Shown: positions 17,286-25,984, counted from the stretch's first letter. The stretch: 64,000 nucleotides of DNA from an uncultured Pontibacter sp. (GCF_947495565.1 NZ_CANLZM010000002.1:434001-498000), one strand, 5' to 3'. The notes: generated by a model from the sequence alone, not told the origin. A program made the numbers and translations.

Positions 17286-18398
17286 ATGGAAGACAAATAT
17301 AATCAATTACACCTGGAACGGTACAGCAAAGAGCTGGCAAATGTGCTTTGCGACCGTCACTTTGCCTCTCACGACACTCTGAATGGCCCGCAGCTGATCA
17401 GTTTTACCCCCATTAAGCAGGTTAACCTGTTTGTGATTAAGGAGCTGCTGCTGAAGTGGCACCATGAGATGGCTAACTTGCGCAGCCCATACTTCGACTA
17501 TGAGCACGAGGAAGTGAAGGAGGCGTTGGTAAATTTCATGAATGTGCTATCCCGCAAGATCCTGATGAAGCGCAATGCGTTTGAGCCGCTGCTGCAGAAG
17601 GCCATCTACGACACCTTTCTGGTGGTGTTGGCACCGATAGTTACTTTCGAGGAGAAGTTCCTGCGCATACAGGAGGAAATTACGCTGCCCAAGCTGCAGG
17701 AAAACCTGAAGTATATCGACATAGACAAGCCGCTGTTTGCCGGTTTTATAGACACCCTCTCTCCTAGCAGCCGCGACCGTGAGTATATATTGAGCCGTTT
17801 TAAGCTTTACGTAAACGCTAACCAGCAGCAGCGCACACCGCTGCACAGGCTGGTGGAGCAATTTAATACGCTGCTGCCTATAACAGAGGCTGAGGTAATG
17901 GAGCAGGCCTCGGCCCCAAGACCGTCTTTCCTCGATAAGCCTGTAGCCAAGCCAGCCCCGGCTGCTCCGGTGCAGGAAAAGGATGTGGTAGCCCCGATAC
18001 ACACGGCACAGCGCGAAGCCGCTGCTCCTGTGGCACGACCTGCCATGTACAAGCATGAGGAAGACGAACTGGAAGAAGCCGCCGCTAACGTGCGCCCTAC
18101 CCTGAACGATAATTTCCGCAAGGCTGCCACCTCGTCTTTGGCTGACGCTCATAGCAACCGCAAAATCGATTCGCTGAAAAATTCTATTTCTATCAATCAG
18201 CGCTTCAGCTTTATAAACGAGCTTTTTGATGGCGACAACCTGACCTACTACCAAACTATCCAGACGCTGGATAACTTTGGAGATGCAGGGTCTGCGACGC
18301 AGTATGTGAGCAGCACCCTGGCCAACAAGTATGACTGGAGCAAAAAACAGGACCATGTAAACAAGCTGCTCCGCCTGATTGAGCGCAAATTCGCCTAA
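17286..18398 (+). CDS. Conserved Bacteroidota protein of unknown function
   Basis: 370-aa predicted cytoplasmic protein that I cannot name. The start is ATG 17286 with AGGAGA 10 bp upstream; the longer frame from 17085 overlaps the divergent ferredoxin gene and is rejected. Residues 1-205 look alpha-helical and globular (HLERYSKELANVLCDRHF at the start). Residues about 205-285 are an Ala/Pro/Glu-rich linker. The last 65 residues form another compact helical block with ISINQRFSFINELFDGDN and YDWSKKQDHVNKLLRLIE. The two-domain plan with a disordered linker suggests a scaffold or adaptor, which is speculation. Confidence 0.8.
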   Translation: MEDKYNQLHLERYSKELANVLCDRHFASHDTLNGPQLISFTPIKQVNLFVIKELLLKWHHEMANLRSPYFDYEHEEVKEALVNFMNVLSRKILMKRNAFEPLLQKAIYDTFLVVLAPIVTFEEKFLRIQEEITLPKLQENLKYIDIDKPLFAGFIDTLSPSSRDREYILSRFKLYVNANQQQRTPLHRLVEQFNTLLPITEAEVMEQASAPRPSFLDKPVAKPAPAAPVQEKDVVAPIHTAQREAAAPVARPAMYKHEEDELEEAAANVRPTLNDNFRKAATSSLADAHSNRKIDSLKNSISINQRFSFINELFDGDNLTYYQTIQTLDNFGDAGSATQYVSSTLANKYDWSKKQDHVNKLLRLIERKFA

Positions 18399-18704
18399 AC
18401 TGCTAAGATATAATGCATAACGGGAGCCGCTGCCAACACAGCGGCTCCTGCTATTTTAGGGCTTCTATGTTTTAGGGATACAACACCTCCTGCATTATCA
18501 AATAAAATTTAGGGAACAGAACTAAAAGTGCGCCCACAGGCATTGCAAATAAAGGCACGAAATACTAATTATGCATTTTGCATGACATTCAGTGTTTGGT
18601 CTCTGCCGCCCTTTTAACATAGCAAAGGCGGGCAAAAGTAGCAGCAGCCTGACACAAACAGAGTTTTAACCCGTAACAACTAAAAAGTAACCTGATTATC
18701 AGCC
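18399..18704. other. Intergenic region with stem-loop
   Basis: 306 bases without a gene. A 10-bp stem GGAGCCGCTG / CAGCGGCTCC at 18423-18448 follows the upstream gene; no T run follows, so it is a weak terminator at best. At 18608-18636 CCGCCCTTTT faces AAAGGCGGG, a second possible hairpin just upstream of the next gene. Confidence 0.5.
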
Positions 18705-19094
18705 ATGAGAGACGATTTTGACTACGATGATGACTTGGCCTTCAACGATTTCGACGACGAGGAGGAGGATGATGACTTCGGAATAACATTTGAGGAGGAT
18801 TTGTACCTGATGATACGGGAGAAACTCCGCGACACCATTCAGGAGTATAAAACCCAATACCCTGCGCTGAAAAAGCTGGAGAGCGCCGTGAGCGCATTTA
18901 AGGTGAATGCCAAAAATACCGACGATGCCAAGTTTTACCCGCTGGCGGCAAAGCTGCTGAGTGAGCACATCAAGCCGCTTGCCCAAGAGTCGGAGGAGGT
19001 TCAGGAGATTTATGACAACATGCAAACCGACATTGCCCGCTTTAAAAATCAGCGTGCGCATGGTTACGAAGGAGAATTATACCTGACGAATTAA
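18705..19094 (+). CDS. Small acidic protein of unknown function
   Basis: 129-aa predicted cytoplasmic protein, not recognised. The first 30 residues are extremely acidic (MRDDFDYDDDLAFNDFDDEE start), giving a disordered, DNA-mimic-like tail. The rest is helical, with EDLYLMIREKLRDTIQEYKT and ALKKLESAVSAFK. It has its own terminator and no operon partner. The codon pattern resembles its neighbours, so it is a real gene rather than a chance frame. Confidence 0.7.
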   Translation: MRDDFDYDDDLAFNDFDDEEEDDDFGITFEEDLYLMIREKLRDTIQEYKTQYPALKKLESAVSAFKVNAKNTDDAKFYPLAAKLLSEHIKPLAQESEEVQEIYDNMQTDIARFKNQRAHGYEGELYLTN

Positions 19095-19134
19095 TACCGC
19101 CAGCAGGAACTATAAAAGCCAGCCTAGACTGTTT

Positions 19135-19160
19135 AAACCAGTTCAGACTGGTTTTTTTTC
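19135..19160 (+). terminator. Terminator
   Basis: AAACCAGT / ACTGGTTT stem with loop TCAG, directly followed by a run of T. Confidence 0.85.
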
Positions 19161-19300
19161 GATCTGCCACCAACTGCTTAGCAATATATTAAAAATACCA
19201 ATACAACTATATATACCTGTAAAACAATCATTTACATATATCCTTTAGCTGTTTATCCGTATAATAGTCCAATACATCAAATTCATAGACAAAAAAATTA

Positions 19301-19308
19301 TATATTTG
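19301..19308 (+). promoter_or_regulatory. -7 element TATATTTG
   Basis: A perfect TAnnTTTG box in a very AT-rich stretch (19170-19330) that fills most of the 345-base gap before the next gene. No TTTG at -33. It would give a leader of about 125 bases. Confidence 0.5.
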
Positions 19309-19439
19309 CGCAATAATATTGATGCAACCCTTTAAAGGTTTTCGGGATCATACTAGTACGAAACTGAAAATTGAAAGCTGTGATACTTACATTACTACGC
19401 AACCCGTTATCTATTAACAAACTTAATACTCCGGCTCAA

Positions 19440-19925
19440 ATGGCGACAACAAAGCTACAAACTGGAGAGCAGTACCTTATCCAAACGGTGGATAAGCGAA
19501 TAGCCCTCACCACTCACAGGCTTATACAGCAGCGGCACCCGCTGTCGTTGCACAGCAATAAAGCTGTAAGGCTGGAGGATATAGCTGCCTGGGAGGTAAA
19601 ACCTACCGGCTCTCAGCTATACCTTGGCTTAGGCATGCTTACTGCTCTGCTCGTATACTTCAACGATTCTTTTTTCCTGCTTAGCGGCTTCTTTATCGCG
19701 CTATACTTTATGACGCGCAGCCAGAAAGTGCATGTCATCACTGCGCAAGGCCACTCTATGGTACTGCCTCTGGATGTGGAGGAGAAGCACATTAACAGCT
19801 TAATAGAAATGGTGAGGCAGGCGCAGCAGAACCGCCTTGATAAACTGGGCCAGCAAAAGCCCGTTTACAGCAAAGCCAAGCCAGCCACAGTGGAGGCTGA
19901 GCCAAACACTATGGTGGCCGCCTAA
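19440..19925 (+). CDS. Membrane protein of unknown function
   Basis: 161 aa from ATG 19440; an upstream in-frame ATG at 19371 is possible but unsupported. The central hydrophobic stretch (GLGMLTALLVYF then SGFFIALYFMT) makes one or two transmembrane segments. It separates a soluble N-terminal part (GEQYLIQTVDKRIALTTHRL) from a C-terminal part that together resemble PH-like membrane-associated domains. Function unknown. It stands alone, with a terminator just downstream. Confidence 0.65.
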   Translation: MATTKLQTGEQYLIQTVDKRIALTTHRLIQQRHPLSLHSNKAVRLEDIAAWEVKPTGSQLYLGLGMLTALLVYFNDSFFLLSGFFIALYFMTRSQKVHVITAQGHSMVLPLDVEEKHINSLIEMVRQAQQNRLDKLGQQKPVYSKAKPATVEAEPNTMVAA

Positions 19926-19950
19926 CAGACTTACCACTCCAAAACATAGA

Positions 19951-19978
19951 AGCACCAGTTAAGGTGCTTTTTTTGTTT
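19951..19978 (+). terminator. Terminator
   Basis: AGCACC / GGTGCT stem followed by TTTTTTTGTTTT. Confidence 0.85.
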
Positions 19979-20090
19979 TACGGCCTGCCCAGGCAATATA
20001 CTGGCACCACAACCGTATTATCCCTATATTTAGGCGCCTGATAGCTGCCACAAAGGCCCTGCTACAGGCGCTTTGATTTATTTGGATAAC

Positions 20091-21050
20091 GTGAACGCAT
20101 ATCAACTAAAAATAAAACAGGTATTTAGCGAGGTAAGCAAGGTGGTGGTGGGCCAGTCATATATGGTAAACCGCCTGCTGATCGGCCTTTTTACCGGAGG
20201 CCACATTCTGCTGGAGGGCGTACCCGGGCTAGCAAAAACACTCACTATTAACTCACTATCTAAGGCGCTGCACCTTGATTTCCAGCGCATGCAGTTTACC
20301 CCAGACCTGCTGCCCTCAGACCTGATCGGCACGATGATCTATAACCAGAACGCCTCTGTGTTTGAGGTGAAGAAGGGGCCGATCTTCGCCAACCTTATAC
20401 TTGCCGACGAAGTGAACCGCTCCCCGGCCAAGGTGCAGTCGGCGCTGCTGGAGGCGATGCAGGAGAAGCAGGTAACCATTGGCGAGACCACTTATAAACT
20501 GGACCTGCCCTTTCTGGTACTGGCCACCCAAAACCCCGTGGAGCATGAAGGAACCTACCCCCTACCCGAGGCGCAGGTAGACCGCTTTATGATGAAAGTA
20601 TACATTGACTACCCTAAAAAGGAAGACGAGCTGGAAATCATGCGCCGCATGGCCAACATGAGCTTCACTGATACGGTGGTAAAAGTGCTGTCTAAGGAGG
20701 ATATATTCGCTATCCGCAGCGAGATAAACCAGGTACAGATTTCTGAAACCCTGGAGAAGTATATTATTGAGCTGGTGTTTGCCACCCGCCGCCCAGCCGA
20801 GTACGACCTGCTGGAGTTTGCGCCATATATTCAGTTCGGAGTGTCGCCGAGGGCAAGTATAGCCCTGAACCGGGCCGCCAAAGCCGTGGCTTATTTCGAC
20901 AACCGCGACTACGTGCTGCCTGAGGACATAAAGGAAGTGGCTTATGATGTAATGAACCACCGCATTATACTTAACTACGAAGCAGAGGCAGACGGCATCC
21001 GGACAAAAGACTTTATAGACGCTATTCTGCGCAAGGTACCGATCAGCTAA
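20091..21050 (+). CDS. MoxR-family AAA+ ATPase
   Basis: About 319-aa AAA+ chaperone-like ATPase of the MoxR family, usually involved in maturing partner complexes together with VWA-domain proteins. Walker A is GVPGLAKT near residue 45, Walker B ILADEVNR near 103, the sensor region ATQNPVEHEGTYPLPEAQ near 147, and an arginine-finger region follows. No ATG precedes the conserved core in frame. GTG 20091 is chosen, with TTG 20073 or 20082 as alternatives. Unusually, no DUF58 or VWA partner genes follow; only a small Gly-rich membrane protein does. Confidence 0.9.
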   Translation: MNAYQLKIKQVFSEVSKVVVGQSYMVNRLLIGLFTGGHILLEGVPGLAKTLTINSLSKALHLDFQRMQFTPDLLPSDLIGTMIYNQNASVFEVKKGPIFANLILADEVNRSPAKVQSALLEAMQEKQVTIGETTYKLDLPFLVLATQNPVEHEGTYPLPEAQVDRFMMKVYIDYPKKEDELEIMRRMANMSFTDTVVKVLSKEDIFAIRSEINQVQISETLEKYIIELVFATRRPAEYDLLEFAPYIQFGVSPRASIALNRAAKAVAYFDNRDYVLPEDIKEVAYDVMNHRIILNYEAEADGIRTKDFIDAILRKVPIS

Positions 21051-21093
21051 GGCTGCATATAAAACGCTACTGAGCATTACCACGTAACATTTA

Positions 21094-21129
21094 ACTCCCG
21101 CTGCAGCCAATTGCAGCGGGAGTTTTTTT
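21094..21129 (+). terminator. Terminator after moxR-type gene
   Basis: Perfect 12-bp stem ACTCCCGCTGCA / TGCAGCGGGAGT (21094-21105, 21112-21123) followed by a T run. Confidence 0.9.
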
Positions 21130-21151
21130 GTACCTATACTTTGATAAAACT

Positions 21152-21328
21152 ATGTGGAGAGGTCTTTTAAAACTATACTTCCTGAGGAAGCTCTTTGGAG
21201 GCAGAGGGGGCGGCGGCGGCAAAGGTGGCTGCGGCTGTATGGGCATGGTAGCGCTTATAGCCATTGTAGTGGTAGCGTTTCTGCTCCTGCGCTCCTGCGG
21301 CGGCGATGCGCCAACCTCCACGTTCTGA
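21152..21328 (+). CDS. Small glycine-rich membrane protein
   Basis: 58 aa from ATG 21152; the longer frame from 21128 starts inside the T run of the preceding terminator. Layout: a basic amphipathic start (MWRGLLKLYFLRKLFG), a Gly/Cys-rich stretch with GGGGG and GCGCMG, one strong transmembrane helix (MVALIAIVVVAFLLL), then a short polar tail beginning RSCGG. Three Cys lie close to the membrane. It has its own downstream hairpin at 21356. Function unknown; it appears to be a genuine small gene because it lies between two terminators. Confidence 0.6.
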   Translation: MWRGLLKLYFLRKLFGGRGGGGGKGGCGCMGMVALIAIVVVAFLLLRSCGGDAPTSTF

Positions 21329-21355
21329 TCTGCTGATGATGCTATAAAATAAAGA

Positions 21356-21375
21356 AACCCGCCTTCCGGCGGGTT
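21356..21375 (+). terminator. Stem-loop after small membrane protein
   Basis: AACCCGCC / GGCGGGTT with a four-base loop. Only a weak T tail is present. Confidence 0.65.
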
Positions 21376-21460
21376 CTCGCAGAGCGGGAGACTAAGCCGT
21401 CTGCTGCTGATTGCCACGATGTTTCTCACCCATACATGTGCAACCAGTAATGTAAGCCTT

Positions 21461-22813
21461 CTAATAATTTGTGTTCTGAGGGTTGAAATTAGCCCAGCCT
21501 GCAGTCCAGTCAGTAGCTCCGAAAGCACCCACAAAATCAGTTTGATCGAAGAAGCTGTCAAGGCCTGAGAAGCTTGGCTGCATAGAAGTGCTGGCTTTAA
21601 CAAAGCTAGGAGTAGCATTATAAGCGCCGCCAATGTTCAGTGTAGAGGCATCGCCCTCCACCGCATTGCTTCTAGTGGCATCGTTAAACCACGTCGCTAC
21701 ATCAAAAGTGCTGCCGTCAGCCACTGTTAATGCTTTGCCAGACGGAATACCGGCTATAATTGTGTTCTTGATCATGAACTCACCTGCAGTAGCGTTCTGC
21801 TCTGTTGGAGCACCATCAAGCAGTAAGCCAGTTGGCCAGCCCATCACAATAGAGTTGTGCAGTTTTGTTTTGTTGTTGCGGCGCAGGTGCAGCGCGCGCT
21901 TAAAGTTAGAGTTAACTGTGGCCGCAGTGTTTGTGCCAAGCGGCCCGAAAAGCGTTACGTTAGAGTATGTTGGGGCAGTAGTAGGAGTAGCAGTTGTGCC
22001 CTGGCTGTTGTTGTCTGACTCAAAGCCATTAGAACCAGACGCATCCGCTACGTTAGGGTCAGAGATGCCTATCAGGTACTGCAGCTTGCCTGTGTAGCCG
22101 TTGTCTGTGTCAAACATATCATCTACAGTTTTGAAAGCGATCAGGTGCTTTGCGTTTACCGAACCACCAAACCACTCAAAAGAGTCGTCGCCGCAGTAAG
22201 ATACCTGAATGTAATCCAGTGTAGTGCCAGAGCCAACACCGCCCATGGTTAAGCCATTGATCTCGTTATCCGGCTGAAACGCGATGCCTGGGTACTCAAT
22301 GCGCACATACTTCAGCACACCTGAGTTGTCAGCGGCATCAGTACCACCGTAAGCGCGGTCAACACCTCCTTCAATCATAGCGTTTTCACCAAGGTTTACC
22401 GGGGCGTTACCAAGTATAATAATGCCGCCCCAATCGCCTGCTGCACGGGCTCCTGCTGGCTGAGCAGACGTAAACACGATAGGCTTAGCGGCAGTACCTT
22501 CTGCCATGATCTTAGCACTACGCTCAACAATCAGCGTACCTTTAGTGGATTTATCGCCCATAATAACGGTACCTGGCTCTATAGTAAGCGTAGCACCCTC
22601 CTTTACATATACAAAACCTTTCAGCAGATACTTAGTGCCCGCCTTCATGGTGAAATCTTGTTCTGTAGAGCCTGAAACAGCAGTCATGCCGTTTGCTTGC
22701 TCCGTCGTAAACTGCTCGCCTGTGGCAACAGGAGTGTCATCATCGTCATCGTTGCAGGCAACAAAAGAGACTGCAAGAAAAGCGATCAGCAATAGGTTAA
22801 ATAGCTTTTTCAT
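21461..22813 (-). CDS. Surface lipoprotein, beta-helix type, Pho-locus partner of TonB receptor
   Basis: 450-aa lipoprotein. The leader MKKLFNLLLIAFLAVSFVAC gives Cys20, followed by NDDDDDTP, the acidic signal known to send Bacteroidota lipoproteins to the cell surface. The body is rich in Gly/Asn/Thr with repeated short strands (GTLIVERSAKIMAEGTAAKPIVFTS, WGGIIILGNAPVN, SGTTLDYIQVSYCGDDSFEWFGG), typical of a right-handed beta-helix. It is 45 bp downstream of the TonB-dependent receptor on the same strand, so they form a transport pair. The ligand is not known; the control region suggests a phosphorus source. Confidence 0.8.
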   Translation of the reverse strand: MKKLFNLLLIAFLAVSFVACNDDDDDTPVATGEQFTTEQANGMTAVSGSTEQDFTMKAGTKYLLKGFVYVKEGATLTIEPGTVIMGDKSTKGTLIVERSAKIMAEGTAAKPIVFTSAQPAGARAAGDWGGIIILGNAPVNLGENAMIEGGVDRAYGGTDAADNSGVLKYVRIEYPGIAFQPDNEINGLTMGGVGSGTTLDYIQVSYCGDDSFEWFGGSVNAKHLIAFKTVDDMFDTDNGYTGKLQYLIGISDPNVADASGSNGFESDNNSQGTTATPTTAPTYSNVTLFGPLGTNTAATVNSNFKRALHLRRNNKTKLHNSIVMGWPTGLLLDGAPTEQNATAGEFMIKNTIIAGIPSGKALTVADGSTFDVATWFNDATRSNAVEGDASTLNIGGAYNATPSFVKASTSMQPSFSGLDSFFDQTDFVGAFGATDWTAGWANFNPQNTNY

Positions 22814-22858
22814 AATAATTGGTTTGGTTAATGTGTTTTAGTTGTTCTCTTTGGATTG

Positions 22859-25660
22859 TTAGAATTTGTAAGTAACACCAATGGTAGAGTATTGCCCTTT
22901 GCGGTACTCTCTGAAAGATTCATCTACCGAGGAAATGTCTCCATCATCGTCCGAATCCTGCATCAGGCGTGTTTTTTGGTTCAGCAGGTCTTGTATACCA
23001 GCTTTGATTTCGAAGTGCTCCCCAATTCCTTTAGTTAGAGAAAGGTCGATCTGGTGGCGCGGCATTTCATAAATGGTTGGCCTGAGGGCGCTGCCTGCCG
23101 CAAAGATGCGCCTGCCGATTACGTTGTAAAGCACATTAAACTGCAGCTGGCGGTCATCATCCTGATAGTACAAGCCTGTGTTAACCACGTAAGGCGACTG
23201 GCCCACCATGGCACGCTCGCCCGGCTGGAAAGCAGCGTATGCCTCTGTCAGTTCTACCTCGCTCTGCACCAGGGCAGCGTTTAGCACTACCGTCAGGTTT
23301 TGCACAAAGCGCGACTCCGACAGGTCGAGCAGCGACTTACGAACCTCTGCTTCTAAACCGTAGCTATAGGCGCTCTTCGCATTTTCGAAAGTGATGGAGT
23401 TGGCACCAGATGTATTCATGAAAACGGTTTCTATCGGCTTGTTAAAGTATTTGTAAAAGCCACCGAAGGATATGAGCTCCGTTGGGTTAGGATAGAACTC
23501 GTAGCGCAAATCACCATTGTAGATCGTAGCCACGTCCAGGTTGGGGTTACCTGTCACTTCCAGGAGGTTCACGAAATCATAGTATGGCGCCGGGGCAATC
23601 TCACGGAACTCAGGGCGATTTACACTTACGCTACCACCGGCACGCAACATGGCTCTTGGCGAAAGGTTGTATGTAAAATTTGCTGAAGGCAGCACACTTA
23701 ACACCGGATTGTCTCTGTTGATTGGCCTGCCATCGAAGCCCAGCGTAGACAACTCCTGGTTGTTATGCTCTACACGCACACCACCCGAAACTGACAGCTT
23801 CTGGCTAAGCGGCGCAGAACCGCCCACATATCCAGCAATATTTAGATTAGAGGCCTCATAGTTGTTCTGTGGGTTAAAATCCTCCAACAATCTCCAACCT
23901 GTTGATGCGTTTATGTTTTCAGGAGCAAAGATTTCTTCAAGCGGCAAGTATGGAATGTTCTGATCAAAGCTATCGTTGCTGGCCGGCGCAAAGGAGAAGA
24001 AGCGGGAAGTATAGTCGCGTTTCTTACGCTCCACATAAAAACCGGCTCTTACTTTCGGGGCGTTCTCGGCAGTAGAGTCTGCGGTTTCGAAGCGGTGCTC
24101 AAACTGGCTACTTGCCGTCAGGCCGTGCTCGTTCAGGTCAGAGTAAAAGCGGCCTGCATCGCGCAGTGTCGGGATTGGCTGATACAGCAGTCGGTATACG
24201 CCATCATTGTCATCGTCGGCGGTACGGAAGCGGCGGTAGTCTGGCTCATTACGGTTCGTGAAGTTATAGCCACCCATCCAGGTTACTGTCGATTTGTTGT
24301 CGTTCAGGTCATGGGTGCCCTGTAGTTGACCAGAGTAAATTGTACGGCTCTCGTAACGCAGCGAGTAATTGCGCTGCAACTGGTTGCCGTTAGCATAGTC
24401 CACTCCTTCTCGCTCCAACACTTCATTGCTGCCCAACTGGTTAAACAAGTTTCTGAACTCGATCTTGTTATCATTGTTCAGCCTGGCAGACCAGTTGCTG
24501 ATAACCCCAAGACGCACATTGTTTGTGTATACTTTGTCGTCAAAACGCTGCTGCCTTTCGCTCTTACCCAGCGACTCGTTGAAGGCGCCATACGTATCAC
24601 GTGTTCCCTCTGCTATACTTTGTGTGTTGCTATAGGAGGCCGCCGACACAGTACTCATTCTGATAGAGCCAATATCGAAGCGGCGGTTCAGGCCAAGCGA
24701 CAGGCGCAGGTCAGGCGTTGCCGTAGTGGATTTTGGTGCCCAGTTGTTAGGAAATTTACGTCCTGTGCCTACCAGCAGATCCTGGTTAGAAAAGCTGTTC
24801 AGGTTGGCAGGCACACCATCCGGGATAGCACGTTTGCCATTGTCAAACCCCAGAAAATCAGTACTGCTTTTGCTGTCGTGCAGGAAGTTGTTGAAAGTAG
24901 TGCCGGCGCGGTAAGAGCCCGATACACCTATTGTTGTCTTATCCTCGTCTACCACATTCTTGGTGTAGATCTTTATCACGCCCCCGCCAAACTCTCCTGG
25001 CAACTCCGGCGAGCCGTTTTTATAGATCATGATGCGGTCGATTACGCTTGTAGGCAGGATGTCGAAAGAGAAGGCTTTCTGATCCGGCTCTGTGCTTGGC
25101 GTCAGGGCATCGTTCAGCGTCACTGTGTTGTAGCGCTGGTTCATCCCCCTGATTACCACGTAACGGTCGTTAAGTATGGTTACGCCCGGTATACGCTTCA
25201 CGGTCTCGGCTGCGTCGCGGTCCATTGACTTGGCAATTTGCTCACCTGCCACGCCGCTTACCACTACCTCGCTTTGGCGCATGGTCTGGAGCACGGCAGC
25301 CTCGGTGTTGGTCTGGCGGGTGCCTACAATCTCTACCGTCTGTATCTGAGTGGTGTTCTCTTCCAGCTGCACATTTAAAGTCTTTGTCTGGTTGGCGGCT
25401 ACCTGCACTCCTGCCTGCTCATAAGGCTTATAAGATAGAAATGTAACCGACACATTATAAGTACCGGGCTCCAGTGGCAGCGCAAAGTTCCCTTCGTAGT
25501 CTGTTGTAGTTCCTTTAGAGGTGCCTTTCACAAACACTACAGCTCCGATTACCTCTTCGCCGGTAATCTTGTCAGTAACTTTACCTTTTACTATGCCCTG
25601 CTGGGCAAAACCGCAGACGGAGGATGTAAGCACGGTGAGAATTGTAAGTAGAAATTTCAT
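22859..25660 (-). CDS. TonB-dependent receptor with carboxypeptidase-regulatory domain
   Basis: 933-aa outer-membrane receptor that takes up a ligand using TonB/ExbBD energy. A signal peptide is followed by a CarboxypepD_reg-like domain (VKGKVTDKITGEEVIGAVVFVKG, about 24-100). A plug follows (RIPGVTILNDRYVVIRGMNQRYN near 155), then a large beta-barrel ending in FREYRKGQYSTIGVTYKF, whose terminal aromatic is typical. It leads a two-gene operon with the beta-helix lipoprotein. Upstream lies a six-fold 11-bp repeat consistent with PhoB-type control, implying phosphate-starvation induction; the substrate itself is unknown. Confidence 0.9.
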   Translation of the reverse strand: MKFLLTILTVLTSSVCGFAQQGIVKGKVTDKITGEEVIGAVVFVKGTSKGTTTDYEGNFALPLEPGTYNVSVTFLSYKPYEQAGVQVAANQTKTLNVQLEENTTQIQTVEIVGTRQTNTEAAVLQTMRQSEVVVSGVAGEQIAKSMDRDAAETVKRIPGVTILNDRYVVIRGMNQRYNTVTLNDALTPSTEPDQKAFSFDILPTSVIDRIMIYKNGSPELPGEFGGGVIKIYTKNVVDEDKTTIGVSGSYRAGTTFNNFLHDSKSSTDFLGFDNGKRAIPDGVPANLNSFSNQDLLVGTGRKFPNNWAPKSTTATPDLRLSLGLNRRFDIGSIRMSTVSAASYSNTQSIAEGTRDTYGAFNESLGKSERQQRFDDKVYTNNVRLGVISNWSARLNNDNKIEFRNLFNQLGSNEVLEREGVDYANGNQLQRNYSLRYESRTIYSGQLQGTHDLNDNKSTVTWMGGYNFTNRNEPDYRRFRTADDDNDGVYRLLYQPIPTLRDAGRFYSDLNEHGLTASSQFEHRFETADSTAENAPKVRAGFYVERKKRDYTSRFFSFAPASNDSFDQNIPYLPLEEIFAPENINASTGWRLLEDFNPQNNYEASNLNIAGYVGGSAPLSQKLSVSGGVRVEHNNQELSTLGFDGRPINRDNPVLSVLPSANFTYNLSPRAMLRAGGSVSVNRPEFREIAPAPYYDFVNLLEVTGNPNLDVATIYNGDLRYEFYPNPTELISFGGFYKYFNKPIETVFMNTSGANSITFENAKSAYSYGLEAEVRKSLLDLSESRFVQNLTVVLNAALVQSEVELTEAYAAFQPGERAMVGQSPYVVNTGLYYQDDDRQLQFNVLYNVIGRRIFAAGSALRPTIYEMPRHQIDLSLTKGIGEHFEIKAGIQDLLNQKTRLMQDSDDDGDISSVDESFREYRKGQYSTIGVTYKF

Positions 25661-25686
25661 GGAAGTACTGTTTATTAGTCTCGCTG

Positions 25687-25694
25687 CAAAAGTA
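25687..25694 (-). promoter_or_regulatory. -7 element for TonB receptor operon
   Basis: Minus strand TACTTTTG, a perfect TAnnTTTG, 27 bp upstream of the receptor ATG. No -33 TTTG is seen. The Pho-like array begins 65 bp further upstream. Confidence 0.5.
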
Positions 25695-25758
25695 TGGCGG
25701 CTAGTTTAAGCCATTTTTAAGGCGGGGTTATGATACCGTTAAGTAAAGCGGGGATGTG

Positions 25759-25819
25759 TTAAGCAGCGGTTACGGTAGCTTTACCGCAGTTTTAACTGCA
25801 TGTTACCGTAATATTAAGT
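25759..25819. promoter_or_regulatory. Pho-box-like array 1: six TTA repeats every 11 bp
   Basis: On the plus strand TTAAGC, TTACGG, TTACCG, TTAACT, TTACCG and TTAAGT start at 25759, 25770, 25781, 25792, 25803 and 25814, exactly 11 bp apart. OmpR-type regulators such as PhoB and Bacillus PhoP bind 11-bp-periodic direct repeats, and the PhoP repeat is TTAACA-like. The array lies between the TonB receptor and the phosphate porin/Pst genes. The regulator identity is inferred. The 552-base gap 25661-26212 holds this, array 2, both promoters and a 220-base porin leader. Confidence 0.75.
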
Positions 25820-25928
25820 ATGCCTAATTTAACGTATAGGTGGTGCGTTCACCTCCACATGCACACCATTTATTGTTAATGTGCAGCTGTTTACACAAAA
25901 CAGGGCGCAAAGCGGCAACCTTTAAATG

Positions 25929-25967
25929 TTAACATTAGCTTAACATTGCGGTAAAGCAGCAGTAACA
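25929..25967 (+). promoter_or_regulatory. Pho-box-like array 2: four repeats every 11 bp
   Basis: TTAACA, TTAACA, GTAAAG and GTAACA start at 25929, 25940, 25951 and 25962. The first two read TTAACAT-N4-TTAACAT, the 7-4-7 layout of a Pho box. The array ends 10 bp before the -7 element at 25977, the position expected for class II activation by PhoB. Confidence 0.75.
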
Positions 25968-25976
25968 GTAATACAC

Positions 25977-25984
25977 TTATTTTG
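25977..25984 (+). promoter_or_regulatory. -7 element for the porin-pst genes
   Basis: TTATTTTG, one mismatch to TAnnTTTG, with the Pho-like array in place of a -33 element. The predicted transcript would start near 25991, giving a leader of about 220 bases before the porin. Confidence 0.5.
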
